Shown here: piece after piece, positions 39,533-48,208 of the stretch
Layout: each line of letters begins with the position of its first letter
Position numbering within the stretch: the first letter of the stretch is position 1
Source: Benthortus sp964440495
GTDB taxonomy: Archaea; Thermoproteota; Nitrososphaeria_A; Caldarchaeales; Wolframiiraptoraceae
Reading direction: 5' to 3'
NCBI GenBank assembly: GCA_964440495.1
Contig: CAYTSD010000007.1
Coordinates: 1 to 50,164, forward strand
Length of the DNA stretch: 50,164 nucleotides
Notes under the pieces: model-generated
What the model was told of the DNA's origin: nothing
The model's database searches: none
What the model saw: the letters and a program-made list of their open reading frames with translations, nothing else
Made by a program: the position numbers and the translations under genes

Positions 39533-40504
39533 TTATTTAGATTGTGGTTTGATGATTATAGGCTTATAGGGTTCAGGCTTCCGCGGCCTATGCTGCATGA
39601 ACCAGCTGCCCCAGTCTTGGATTATTTCATGGATTTTTTCAGCGGCTTGGAGGAGGGCTTTGGAGGCGGGGGAGTCTGGGAACTCTTTGACCAGAGGCTT
39701 CATCAGAGCCATGCTTCTCGGCACAACCTCGTCGTAGGGAACTCTACCGATAATCTCGATTCCATGTTTCTCCGCATACTCTTCTATGACGTTAAGATAC
39801 TCTGGATAGAGGTCGTACTTGTTTATCACGAGAACCGAGGGCTGCATGAAGTGCCTCACGAGTGTGTGGATTCTCTTTAGGTCGCTGAAGCTCGCTGGAG
39901 TAGGCTCCGCTACGAGGACTGCTAGATTCGCTCCCGCTAAGCTCGCTATCACCTGGCATCCTATACCTGCGGCTGAGTCTATGACTATCACCGAGTCCTC
40001 TGAAGCCATCTCCTTTGCAATAGTCTTCTCCTCGGTCACGAGTTTGCCCGTGTTAGGTCTCCCAGGCCTAAGCCTCGCAGAAACCAGTGGGAAACCATAC
40101 TCGGTGTCGGCTACACGTAGCTCACCTGAATCCGCTGCGAACCTCTTAATCGCTCCTCCAACAGGGCAGACTAGGCTACATGTTAGACAACCTTCACATA
40201 GGAGAGAGATTACCTTATACCTTCCATCTGGGGTCTTCTCTATGGCTGAGTATGGGCAGATGTTGAAGCATTCACCGCATCCAATACATTTCTCAGGGTC
40301 TATTTCCGCGATTCTGCCCTCGCTGTAGGCCCTACGCTTCTTCCATTCTTCAACCCCTAGAACTAAGTGGAGGTTTGGAGCATCTGCGTCAGCGTCAACC
40401 GCTATAACTCTGAGGCCTCTCTCTTTCAGGAAGAGAGCTATCGTTGAGGCAACAGTAGATTTTCCGACACCTCCCTTCCCGCTTGCAACGACAAGTTCAA
40501 GCAT
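39533..40504 (-). CDS. MinD/Mrp-type ATPase with inserted ferredoxin domain
   Basis: 323 residues. Deviant Walker A GKGGVGKST near the N-terminus, Asp of DADADAPN, then an inserted two-cluster [4Fe-4S] ferredoxin (CIGCGECFNIC, CEGCLTCSLVC) and the ATPase continuation IDSAAG, INKYDL. It is a paralogue of the upstream gene, from which it is separated by two bases. The pair likely forms a heterodimer acting in iron-sulfur metabolism. Confidence 0.92.
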   Translation of the reverse strand: MLELVVASGKGGVGKSTVASTIALFLKERGLRVIAVDADADAPNLHLVLGVEEWKKRRAYSEGRIAEIDPEKCIGCGECFNICPYSAIEKTPDGRYKVISLLCEGCLTCSLVCPVGGAIKRFAADSGELRVADTEYGFPLVSARLRPGRPNTGKLVTEEKTIAKEMASEDSVIVIDSAAGIGCQVIASLAGANLAVLVAEPTPASFSDLKRIHTLVRHFMQPSVLVINKYDLYPEYLNVIEEYAEKHGIEIIGRVPYDEVVPRSMALMKPLVKEFPDSPASKALLQAAEKIHEIIQDWGSWFMQHRPRKPEPYKPIIIKPQSK

Positions 40505-40506
40505 CT

Positions 40507-41379
40507 TTATATCGCCTCCTCCACGAGCTTCGAGAGGTTTAGGAAGATTTTTGAGACATCTGACTCGGGGTTTGAGAGAACTATTGGGGAGCCATGTACA
40601 TAGGATTCGATGAGCTCTCTTGAGTAGGGGATGCGGGCAACTATCTTTGAGCCTCTCCTCCTAACGACTTCCTCATGTCTATGCTCAGGCCCTATCCCAG
40701 CCTTGTTCATTACGACCCATGTCTCGACACCGAACTCTTCAGCTACGTCCAGTATCATTTCAAGGTCATGTAGCCCTAGTGGAGTAGGCTCCGTCACGGC
40801 GAGCATCAGTTTTGAACCATAAAGGGCTGAGGAGACAGTGTTACTCGACCCAGCCGAGGTATCGATTAGATATAGGTCTCCAGGGATTTTCAGGGCATGC
40901 TTCTTAGCCGCCAGCACGGCTGGGGGAACATGCTCCTCCCCCTCTCTCAGCATAGCTGTTACCAGCGTAAACCTTACTCCATCAATATTTACTGGCGTCT
41001 CATAGATGTATCCTATGGTCCTTTTTCCCTCGAGGATCGCCTTGGCTGGGCAGGCGAGGTAGCAGCTTTTACATCCGCTGCAGAGTCGGGGGATTAGGAA
41101 GGGGAGTTTCTCAGGTGAGAGGAGTATTGCCCCTGTGTCGCATACCTTTGCGCATACTCCGCATTTGATACACTTCGAGTATTCTATGAAGGGGAGCATT
41201 ATGTTTACTGGGTTCTCGTTTCTTAGGTTTACTCCTAGGAGTATGTGGTCGTTGGGAGCCTCCGCGTCAAGGTCTGCCAAGACTAGCCGCCTATCCTTGG
41301 ATAATGGTATGGCTAGATTCACGGCTACAACCGATTTACCTGTGCCTCCCTTACCCCCTGAAACAGCCACAATCTTCAA
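40507..41379 (-). CDS. MinD/Mrp-type ATPase with inserted ferredoxin domain, paralogue
   Basis: 290 residues. Walker A GGKGGTGKS, LDAEAPN, ferredoxin insertion (CIKCGVCAKVC, CSGCKSCYLAC), then IDTSAGSSN and MNKAGIG. Its start overlaps the stop of the winged-helix gene before it by four bases, and it is two bases from its paralogue, so the genes form one operon. Confidence 0.92.
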   Translation of the reverse strand: MKIVAVSGGKGGTGKSVVAVNLAIPLSKDRRLVLADLDAEAPNDHILLGVNLRNENPVNIMLPFIEYSKCIKCGVCAKVCDTGAILLSPEKLPFLIPRLCSGCKSCYLACPAKAILEGKRTIGYIYETPVNIDGVRFTLVTAMLREGEEHVPPAVLAAKKHALKIPGDLYLIDTSAGSSNTVSSALYGSKLMLAVTEPTPLGLHDLEMILDVAEEFGVETWVVMNKAGIGPEHRHEEVVRRRGSKIVARIPYSRELIESYVHGSPIVLSNPESDVSKIFLNLSKLVEEAI

Positions 41380-41774
41380 GACATTTCACCCAGCATCTTC
41401 CTGTATCTAGGGTCATGGATAACTAGGCGGTTAAGCTCAACATCGTTTAAGCCTCTCACCTTCTCCAACACCTCTCTCAAGATTCTCCCAACATCTTCAG
41501 GTAGCTTAGGCTTATCACATACATACTCCATACATTTTTTCTCTTCCCTTCTCCTAATGCATCCAGATTCTTCCAAGCTTTGGATAATGGGTTTAAGTTC
41601 CTCTATATAGAATCCATAGGGTTCGCAGTGATAGGTGAGGGAGGTAAGCCTTCTCCCAAGCCTCTCCTCAGCAGTCCATTCAGCTAGGAGAAGTATTCTG
41701 CTGACATGATAGGGGTGGCTGCATCCCAACTCAGATAGTAGATAGGATATTATCTCTCTGTGGAGGTTGCTCAT
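41376..41774 (-). CDS. Winged-helix-like protein resembling Panacea/YwgA
   Basis: 132 residues. An N-terminal helical region, then a YHCEPYGFYIEELKPIIQSLEESG segment resembles the GPF...L...L pattern of Panacea (DUF4065)/YwgA proteins; two Cys pairs are scattered. A confident family call is not possible. It opens the operon of MinD/ferredoxin ATPases through an ATGA overlap and may regulate it. Confidence 0.55.
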   Translation of the reverse strand: MSNLHREIISYLLSELGCSHPYHVSRILLLAEWTAEERLGRRLTSLTYHCEPYGFYIEELKPIIQSLEESGCIRRREEKKCMEYVCDKPKLPEDVGRILREVLEKVRGLNDVELNRLVIHDPRYRKMLGEMS

Positions 41775-41841
41775 TCTCTTGGATAAAGTAGTGTAGATGC
41801 CACTATTTTAGGGATATTTCACACATCTCCAACTTGGAGAA

Positions 41842-42246
41842 TTATGTCTGCGACTCCTTACGCTTCATCCACTCCGCGACAACATCGTAGTTGAATATCT
41901 CTATAAGCATCTTCCTCCCCTCAGGCGTAACCCGTTCAGGAGTCCAAGGCGGATCCCAGACCAACTCGACCTCAACGTTTTTCGCCTCTGGAACCTTCTC
42001 CTTCACGGTTGCTTCTGCTATTGCTACAATCATTCCTGCGAGGGGACATCCGGGAGCCGTTAGAGTCATCTTGATATGGATGTCGCCTTCCTCGCTGACG
42101 TTTATCCCATATATTAGGCCGAGGTCGTATACGTTTACAGCTATCTCTGGGTCGTAGACTGTTTTGAGAACCTCTATTACCTTCTTCTTGAGTTCCTCGC
42201 GTTGGGCTTCAGTCAGCTTCACGGGATAGGGTTGAGAGAAGAACAT
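41842..42246 (-). CDS. DUF59/MIP18-type iron-sulfur assembly protein
   Basis: 134 residues with VYDPEIAVNVYDLGLIYG and the conserved Cys motif TAPGCPLAGMI, followed by a WDPPWTPERVTPEGR segment. Members (PaaD, SufT, MIP18) help mature or insert Fe-S clusters. Position beside the MinD/ferredoxin cluster is consistent, though transcribed as a separate unit. Confidence 0.92.
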   Translation of the reverse strand: MFFSQPYPVKLTEAQREELKKKVIEVLKTVYDPEIAVNVYDLGLIYGINVSEEGDIHIKMTLTAPGCPLAGMIVAIAEATVKEKVPEAKNVEVELVWDPPWTPERVTPEGRKMLIEIFNYDVVAEWMKRKESQT

Positions 42247-42306
42247 GATAAACCTTTACCAGATATAATCTTGCTTGACTATTCAGCTATTAAGTCTGTT
42301 GTAGTG

Positions 42307-43059
42307 TTAGAGTCCGAGCATTGAGTAGTCTATCTGCTCTGAGAGCGGTTCCCTGATTACTACTCCCTCGCCAGGCCTTATCTCGAAGACGTATATCGAT
42401 GAGTCCGCCTGACTCCACCTCATCTTTCTAACATAGATTGTCTTCAGAAGCTTTCCGTGGAAGCGTACAACTCCTAGAACAACGACGCCTGCGGATAGGA
42501 ATTCCTCGAATCCGAATCTACTCAGCCTGTTCGACCCTGTAGGTATGTCGCATGTTAGGAGGGTTGTTGCTCCAAGCCTCTCCTCCATCATGTTAATTAT
42601 CTCCCTCAAGTATTCTCGGATAATGAACTCGTCCTTAGCTCCTATTGCGAGAGCCGAGATGGGGTCCATAACGATTCTACTTATGCTTCTTCCGTGAGCT
42701 ATCTTCTCAATTGCTTGGACGAATGCCTTGCTCTCCTTTCCGAATCTTCTTAGGTCTGATGTGAAGAGCCTGAACTCGAATGGATAGAATAATCCTTGGT
42801 CTATGTATTCCCAGAAGTCCCATCCAAGTGAGAGGGCTCCTCTCAGAACTCCATCTATTCTCTCATCGAGTGAGACGTAGATGCATTGTTCCCCGTTCTT
42901 TAGTCCTTCTAGTAGGAATTGTAGGCTGAGTATTGTTTTACCTACTCCTGTCTCCCCTGTTATTAGGTAGGTTCTTCCCTTGATGAATCCTCCTCCAAGC
43001 ATCTGGTCTAGTTTGGGTATCCCGCTTGACACTCTCTCCGATACATCGGTCAGGGTCAT
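42307..43059 (-). CDS. KaiC-like RecA-superfamily ATPase
   Basis: 250 residues. SGIPKLDQMLGGGFIKG, P-loop GETGVGKTI, YVSLDER and Walker B RIVMDPISAL are intact. Archaeal KaiC-like ATPases participate in signalling, motility or unknown regulation. No circadian partners are present. It is the active-type counterpart of the P-loop variant encoded at 35046. Confidence 0.9.
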   Translation of the reverse strand: MTLTDVSERVSSGIPKLDQMLGGGFIKGRTYLITGETGVGKTILSLQFLLEGLKNGEQCIYVSLDERIDGVLRGALSLGWDFWEYIDQGLFYPFEFRLFTSDLRRFGKESKAFVQAIEKIAHGRSISRIVMDPISALAIGAKDEFIIREYLREIINMMEERLGATTLLTCDIPTGSNRLSRFGFEEFLSAGVVVLGVVRFHGKLLKTIYVRKMRWSQADSSIYVFEIRPGEGVVIREPLSEQIDYSMLGL

Positions 43060-43099
43060 CGAGGTTAGAGGAGACGGCGTATAAAATTAATGTATCGGT

Positions 43100-43861
43100 C
43101 TATGGTTTGGATGTAGAGCTCTTCACAGCCTTAACCACGGAGCGGTATCTCTCATAATCCCTCTCAACAACCGTTCCGGTGACAACTATGTCTGCCCCCG
43201 CCTTAATAACCTCCTCGGCAGCCTCACCGCTTCTAATCCCTCCTCCAACGATTATAGGGATATCCACAGTCTTCGCGACACGCCTTATCGTCTGAGATGG
43301 AATATGTGTTCTAGCACCTGAACCCGCCTCCAAGTAGATGAACCTCATTCCAAGATACTGGGCTGCGAGGGCATAGCATGCCGCGACCTCTCCCTGATTC
43401 GGTGGAAGTGGTAGAACTCTTCCTATAGCTGCGACGGCTGTTTCTCCTCCGAAGACCAGATAACCCATGGGGATAGCCTCTAAGCCATACTGCTTGACGA
43501 GTATCGAGCCTTGAGCCTGCGCGCCGATTATGTAGTAGTGGTCGACAGAGTTTAGGAGACTCATAAACCATATTGCGTCAGCATATCTGCTAATCGCAGT
43601 TATATTATTTGGGAAGAGTATGATTGGTATGGAGACCTTCTCCTTTATTCTTTTGATGAATTCGTCGAGGAGGTTTTGGGAGAAGAATGTTGAGCCGCCT
43701 ACCATTATTCCATCTGTTCCAGCCTCCTCGCTTCTAAACGCGATTTCTCCAGCTTTCTCTAATCCAACTTCCTCTGGGTCGAATAGGGTTAGGTGAACGT
43801 TTTCTCCCCTAGTTATCTTGTCTAGGAGATACCTCTCAACCTTCCCCAGCTTGATGCTCAT
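43100..43861 (-). CDS. Geranylgeranylglyceryl phosphate synthase
   Basis: 253 residues, TIM-barrel. HLTLFDPEE, GTDGIMVGGST, LFPNN, YLEAGSGA and IIVGGGIRSGEAAEEVIKAGADIVVTGTVVE are the characteristic strand motifs. It makes the first ether bond of archaeal membrane lipids from glycerol-1-phosphate and geranylgeranyl diphosphate. Its start overlaps the Elf1 gene by 26 bases. Confidence 0.95.
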   Translation of the reverse strand: MSIKLGKVERYLLDKITRGENVHLTLFDPEEVGLEKAGEIAFRSEEAGTDGIMVGGSTFFSQNLLDEFIKRIKEKVSIPIILFPNNITAISRYADAIWFMSLLNSVDHYYIIGAQAQGSILVKQYGLEAIPMGYLVFGGETAVAAIGRVLPLPPNQGEVAACYALAAQYLGMRFIYLEAGSGARTHIPSQTIRRVAKTVDIPIIVGGGIRSGEAAEEVIKAGADIVVTGTVVERDYERYRSVVKAVKSSTSKP

Positions 43862-44198
43862 CGATACCTACCTCGTTTCCCACGGATGCTTCCGCTTCAC
43901 CTGATTTTAGTTCTCCTTCCACGGCCTCTGAAGATGACTCGGATGCTACTGCTTCTATGGGCTTCTTCGCCCCTGTGACGATGTCATAGAACTCCGAGTA
44001 GGCGTCTACAGCTGAGTAGGCTGGATACCACCTAACCTCAACGCTTACACCGCAGTTGCCGCATGAAACCTTGGCGTGGTCTGAGCCTTTTTCATGGTAG
44101 ACTGTGACGGCCTCCTGATTGCAGAGGGGGCAGAGGAAGACTTTCGGAGGAGGCTTAATCACCCTTCTCCTAACTATTTTCCTACGCTTCCTACCCAT
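43836..44198 (-). CDS. Elf1-like transcription elongation factor
   Basis: 120 residues. The very basic MGRKRRKIVRRR start, FLCPLCNQ and VSCGNCG zinc pairs and DAYSEFYDIV segment match Elf1. The last 35 residues are an acidic, Ser/Glu-rich extension. Elf1 accompanies RNA polymerase during elongation and is known mainly from eukaryotes and some TACK archaea. Confidence 0.9.
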   Translation of the reverse strand: MGRKRRKIVRRRVIKPPPKVFLCPLCNQEAVTVYHEKGSDHAKVSCGNCGVSVEVRWYPAYSAVDAYSEFYDIVTGAKKPIEAVASESSSEAVEGELKSGEAEASVGNEVGIDEHQAGEG

Positions 44199-44289
44199 TC
44201 CCTAATCCTCACACTCCAAGATTCACCAAGTTATCCATCTTTTTTAGGTTTGAGAGTTAAGAGATATAAGCTGTGGCTATTGAGGCCTG

Positions 44290-44934
44290 TTGGAGAAGAG
44301 ATTGAAGGAGAGGGCCTTGATAGGGCTTATAACGATGGATATGAGGTTTGCCGCCAAGGTTAGGCAGGCGGCGTCGAGGCTTGGAGCCAAAGTGCTCCAC
44401 GTCCCCTCAATCAAAGAGCTTCCACTCACAGTGAGGGTAGCCGTCGCAAAGAGAGGGGAGGATATTAGAGAACGTGGATGGAGGATACTGTATCTTGAGG
44501 ATTATGGCTCGGTTGAGGAGCTTGTTGAGAGGGCTGTTGAGGCAGCTTTAGGTGTGGAGAGATACCGTGTAGCGGTTGTCGCGATAGACCCTGGGAAAAC
44601 GATGGGCGCAGCCTACATCTTGGATGGAAGCGTTGTATATACACGGCGCTACGGGGTCTTGGAGAGCCTTGTAGATGATGTGGCTCATTTCTTGAGAACG
44701 CACCGTGGAGCGGAGAGGAAGTATATCCTGATAGGGGCGGCGAGTGATGTTGAGGTTGGGGCTAGGTTGGCTGAGAGGATTAGGAGAGCTGTATACGGCG
44801 AGGGGAACGTGGAGATACTTCTAGTAGATGAGACGAGCACGAGTAAAGGTCTTCTCCCGAGAGCGAGGGGGATGAGCAGAGACGAGTACTCAGCACTCCT
44901 ACTCCTAGTCAGAAATATCCTCAAACTGGAGTGA
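44290..44934 (+). CDS. RuvC/YqgF-like RNase H-fold nuclease homologue
   Basis: 214 residues from TTG 44290; an ATG at 44338 is possible. An N-terminal ribosomal L7Ae-like or RNA-binding-size region precedes an RNase H fold with acidic residues in VAIDPGKTMGAAYILDG, LLVDETSTS and DEYSALL. This pattern is YqgF-like. It is six bases before the Clp1/Grc3 gene, and the pair suggests RNA processing. Confidence 0.75.
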   Translation: MEKRLKERALIGLITMDMRFAAKVRQAASRLGAKVLHVPSIKELPLTVRVAVAKRGEDIRERGWRILYLEDYGSVEELVERAVEAALGVERYRVAVVAIDPGKTMGAAYILDGSVVYTRRYGVLESLVDDVAHFLRTHRGAERKYILIGAASDVEVGARLAERIRRAVYGEGNVEILLVDETSTSKGLLPRARGMSRDEYSALLLLVRNILKLE

Positions 44935-44940
44935 GAGGAG

Positions 44941-46134
44941 TTGAGCGAGCTGAGGGTTGAGGCGGGTAAGACGGTGGTTGTTAAAGGCCCTGCCTCAATA
45001 GCTCTAGTTGAGGGTAGAGCGAATATCCTCGGCTACCCCATGAACCCTAAGAGACCTGTGGTTGTGAAGAGCTGGAGAGCGAGGCCAGTCTACGTTGAGG
45101 AGGACTCCTTGTTCAAGTATACCTGCGGAGAGGGGGGTGGAGTAGAGGTCGTCGACGGCGACACCGTGCCACCTGAATGGAGAGAAGCGGTCTCCGAGAT
45201 AACGCAACTCGGCAAAGTAACTGTAAGTGTTTACGGCTCGATAGACTCGGGTAAGACAAGTCTCGCAACCTTGGCGGCGAACTACTTGGCGGCCGGCTCC
45301 GAGGCGGCTTACCTAGACTTGGACATAGGTCAGTCAAGCGTCTGTCCCCCGACGACGATAGGGTATGTTTACCTGAGGAGACCTGTTCCAGAGATATCTG
45401 CGCTGAGAGCTGAGGAGGGGGAGGCTGTCGGCTACACCTCACCCGCCCCGCTGGTGGCAAGACATGTTGAGGCCTGTCGGAGACTCTTGGAGAGGATGCG
45501 TGAGAGAAGGGGGGAGGTCTCGGCTGTAGCGGACCTCGATGGATGGGTTTCAGGGGGAGCGGCTGTAAGCCATAAACTCATGCTCATGGAGACGGTTAAG
45601 CCGACTCATATCCTCTCGATAGGTGAGGTTCCCAGCGAGGTGAGGAGATTCTCTGAGGAGAACGGCGTCGAGCTAAAGGAGCTTCCACAGCCTCCGATAG
45701 TTAGGAGGAGGGAGCCTGAGGCACGTAAAAGGCTTAGGGAGATGAGTTATGGGAGGTTCTTGAGGAAATCCGCTGTAAGAAGACTTCAGGCGAGCTGGGT
45801 TGAGCTTGAAAGCATAGGGGGAGAGAGGAGGCCGAGAACAGTCTTCGAGAAGGCTGTGGGGCTCGCATCCTCCTATCTTGAGGAGCAGGGACTGATAGCT
45901 GATGCTGAGGGGCCGAAGCTTCTTGAGGAGCTGGCGCGTAAGAGGGTTGGGATACTCTCCTACGTCTACGGCCTCGACGGCAGGTTTAGGGCGATAGGCC
46001 TCCTAATGGCTCTCAACCTCCAGAAGAACTACCTCAAGATTTACACACCCTTCCAAGAGCAGATTAAGAGACTGGTTGTGGGCTCGATAGTTCTCTCAGC
46101 CTCAGGTGAGGAACTCTACTCCACCCCGCCGTAG
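44941..46134 (+). CDS. Clp1/Grc3-type polynucleotide 5'-hydroxyl kinase
   Basis: 397 residues from TTG 44941. An N-terminal beta domain (about 1-85), P-loop YGSIDSGKTS (about 99-108), then LDLDIGQSS and TTIGYVYLRRP. The C-terminal region ends in an OB-like domain. The family phosphorylates RNA 5'-hydroxyl ends and participates in tRNA and rRNA processing. Confidence 0.9.
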   Translation: MSELRVEAGKTVVVKGPASIALVEGRANILGYPMNPKRPVVVKSWRARPVYVEEDSLFKYTCGEGGGVEVVDGDTVPPEWREAVSEITQLGKVTVSVYGSIDSGKTSLATLAANYLAAGSEAAYLDLDIGQSSVCPPTTIGYVYLRRPVPEISALRAEEGEAVGYTSPAPLVARHVEACRRLLERMRERRGEVSAVADLDGWVSGGAAVSHKLMLMETVKPTHILSIGEVPSEVRRFSEENGVELKELPQPPIVRRREPEARKRLREMSYGRFLRKSAVRRLQASWVELESIGGERRPRTVFEKAVGLASSYLEEQGLIADAEGPKLLEELARKRVGILSYVYGLDGRFRAIGLLMALNLQKNYLKIYTPFQEQIKRLVVGSIVLSASGEELYSTPP

Positions 46135-46142
46135 GTTATCCA

Positions 46143-46730
46143 TTATTGACTTAGCTCCGGCTCCAATACTCTAAGCCTTCTTACAACCCCGCGCATTAGG
46201 AGGGCGCGCGCGTTGCCTGGTGGGAGGGAGGCTATATCCCCGCTCTTGAAGGGGCCGTAGGTCTTCAGGTCCTCGCCTACTATCTGTGGGAAGTCTGTGA
46301 GGAAGCAGACGAGCTCGTAGCCTGCCTCTATGGGTTTCCAGTCCTTGTAGGCTATGACTTGGGTAAGCGTTCTCACCCTCTCCCTGTGGTCTGTTAGAAG
46401 TCTTCGGAGGTCTGAGTAGAGGGTGTGCTCAAACCCGTAGAGGTTCTCTGGAACCTCTCCACGCATGGCCGCCCTCACAATCTTCTCCGTCCTAAGCTCG
46501 AATAACCTCTCAGCAAGCTGTATAACGGCTCTAAGCTCAGCCTCCCTAAGCCCGGCAGTTAGAGAATGCTTGTCCGAGACCTTGAGATACGCCTTAGCCC
46601 TCGCAACATACTCTCTGAGAAGCTTCTCAAGCTTCTCGGGAAGCTCTGCCAGCTCCCTGCTCTCCCTCTCAGCCCTCCAGAGACCGATTAGCAGTTCATA
46701 GACCTCGGAGCCCTCGCCAGACATCCTCAT
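46143..46730 (-). CDS. gins51: GINS complex subunit GINS51 (Psf1/Sld5 type)
   Basis: 195 residues. The helical A domain comes first (YELLIGLWRAERESREL, then LFELRTEKIVRAAMRG) and the small B domain is at the C-terminus (DFPQIVGEDLKTYGPFKSGDIASLP). This A-B order is that of GINS51. The subunit joins GINS23, MCM and GAN/Cdc45 in the replicative helicase. It follows priS by 26 bases in one operon. Confidence 0.92.
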   Translation of the reverse strand: MRMSGEGSEVYELLIGLWRAERESRELAELPEKLEKLLREYVARAKAYLKVSDKHSLTAGLREAELRAVIQLAERLFELRTEKIVRAAMRGEVPENLYGFEHTLYSDLRRLLTDHRERVRTLTQVIAYKDWKPIEAGYELVCFLTDFPQIVGEDLKTYGPFKSGDIASLPPGNARALLMRGVVRRLRVLEPELSQ

Positions 46731-46756
46731 GAGCTATGGGCTTAGCCGAATATAAG

Positions 46757-47974
46757 TCAAGGGAGCGCCGCAGCTCCTCTGGCCAAGAGATAGACCGCCG
46801 CGGCCAGCGGAAGCCTCACCGTCTCAGCCTTGTAGGGGCCGTACTCTCCCTCCCCCAGCCTGAATCTAGGGGCTTTTATCACGTAGATTTCGGCTTCTCT
46901 GTCGGTTGGGAGCGCTAGGGCTTGGGTGAAGGGGTCGAAGTCGTCGAGAGTGTTAGGGTTGAAGGTTCTCGCTAGGAGGCCTGTCTTCCCGTGTAGGGAG
47001 TTGCCGAGCCTGAGAAGCCTATGGATATCCGTGGTTACGACGGCGTCGATGTGGGCTGCCGAGAGCTCTACCGCCGCCTTGACTAGGAGAGCCCTCGAAG
47101 ACCTGCTTAGCACGCTCCATCCAGGCTTCTCCCCCCATGCCTCGGCAAGCCTCCGAAGCTCCTCACCGAGCCTCAGAGCCCTCCTATCTCCCGTAAGCCT
47201 GTAGAGCTCCCCGCCGTCTGCGCGGGCCGCAAGCTGGAGCGCCGCCCGGGCAACCCTCCCCCTCCACCCCGGGTCACCTATATCGGGTGCAAGCTCCGGG
47301 TCAACCCTCCTACCATCTAGGCCGAGGGCCCTCAGCTCAAGCCCCGCACCCGTCAGATAGTCCACAATCTCCTTGCGTTCGGCTTGGCCTAGGTCTAAGA
47401 CCTGCTCGTCGTGGACGACTAGGTGGAAGCCCCTGTTACCTGAGAAGGCCATGCGGAGCTTCCGGAACCCTAGGTCGCCTTCAAGGAAGTCTAGGAGCTT
47501 TCGCGCCTCTTCACGGGCGGCCTCCAAGCATTCGCCGCAGACCCATTCAACCTTACGGAGCTGGCCGCCGCATCTTGGGCAGGTCTCGGCGTCGAGGGGG
47601 AAGGCCTCCCTACATTTTGGACAGACCTTGAAGTCGTGTCTCTTTCCGCAGGGGGTGTCGAGGTGGTCGGCGTCGATGTCGAAGATTAGCTCGGCTCCAA
47701 GCCACTCCTTCTCCTCCATAGGCGCCTTGGGATAGCGGTAGAAGGCGGCGGAGTAGTGGAGGTGGAGCGGCGTAACCCTCCTAACGGTCTCCCAGAGCTC
47801 TCTAGGGGAGCCGAAGGCCAGGTGCCTGACCATGAGCTTCCCGCTGAAGGTGAAGTAGCCGAACTCCCTCTCCTGGATGCGGTCGGGGAGATAGAGAACC
47901 CTATAGTTCTCCCGGTAGAACTCTCTAAAAGCCTTCTCGACGAACACTGCCTCAGCCGAGGAGAGGAAGCTCAT
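46757..47974 (-). CDS. priS: DNA primase small subunit PriS
   Basis: 405 residues. Catalytic acids Asp99 and Asp101 are in ELIFDIDADH, and FSGNRGFHLVV is present. The zinc knob is enlarged: Cys109, CPKC (118/121), CPRC (132/135) and CGEC (146/149), rather than the single shorter site of many archaea. PriS makes RNA/DNA primers with PriL, which is not in the window. Confidence 0.95.
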   Translation of the reverse strand: MSFLSSAEAVFVEKAFREFYRENYRVLYLPDRIQEREFGYFTFSGKLMVRHLAFGSPRELWETVRRVTPLHLHYSAAFYRYPKAPMEEKEWLGAELIFDIDADHLDTPCGKRHDFKVCPKCREAFPLDAETCPRCGGQLRKVEWVCGECLEAAREEARKLLDFLEGDLGFRKLRMAFSGNRGFHLVVHDEQVLDLGQAERKEIVDYLTGAGLELRALGLDGRRVDPELAPDIGDPGWRGRVARAALQLAARADGGELYRLTGDRRALRLGEELRRLAEAWGEKPGWSVLSRSSRALLVKAAVELSAAHIDAVVTTDIHRLLRLGNSLHGKTGLLARTFNPNTLDDFDPFTQALALPTDREAEIYVIKAPRFRLGEGEYGPYKAETVRLPLAAAVYLLARGAAALP

Positions 47975-47984
47975 ATCCTCAGGC

Positions 47985-48098
47985 CTAACCCTTCTCCAAG
48001 GAGGAATAAACAGTGTACCCTATTATTAGGAGGAATACTGCTAGGGCGAGCCAGAAGAGGCTTCCATAAAGCAGGTCTATGAAGCCTTCCACGCTCAT
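47985..48098 (-). CDS. Small single-pass membrane peptide upstream of priS
   Basis: 37 residues, ATG 48096-48098 to TAG 47985-47987. One membrane helix (about 13-30) with a short acidic N-terminus (MSVEGF) and basic end. A GGGGGTGTTGAG ribosome-binding site precedes it and a CTTTAATTAAG element lies about 28 bases upstream. It ends ten bases before priS. No family identified. Confidence 0.55.
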   Translation of the reverse strand: MSVEGFIDLLYGSLFWLALAVFLLIIGYTVYSSLEKG

Positions 48099-48208
48099 CT
48101 CAACACCCCCTCCCCCAGAGGCTTAATTAAAGTCTTGCCATTTTCAGCCACCCCTCCCAGAACAAAAATAGGAGGCCGCAGCCTAAGGATAGGAGGGTTG
48201 AAGAAGCC

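Noticed and set aside
46926..47735. Plus-strand open frames opposite priS
   Set aside because: Long alternative frames are expected from the high-GC codons of priS; the primase motifs identify the minus strand as coding.
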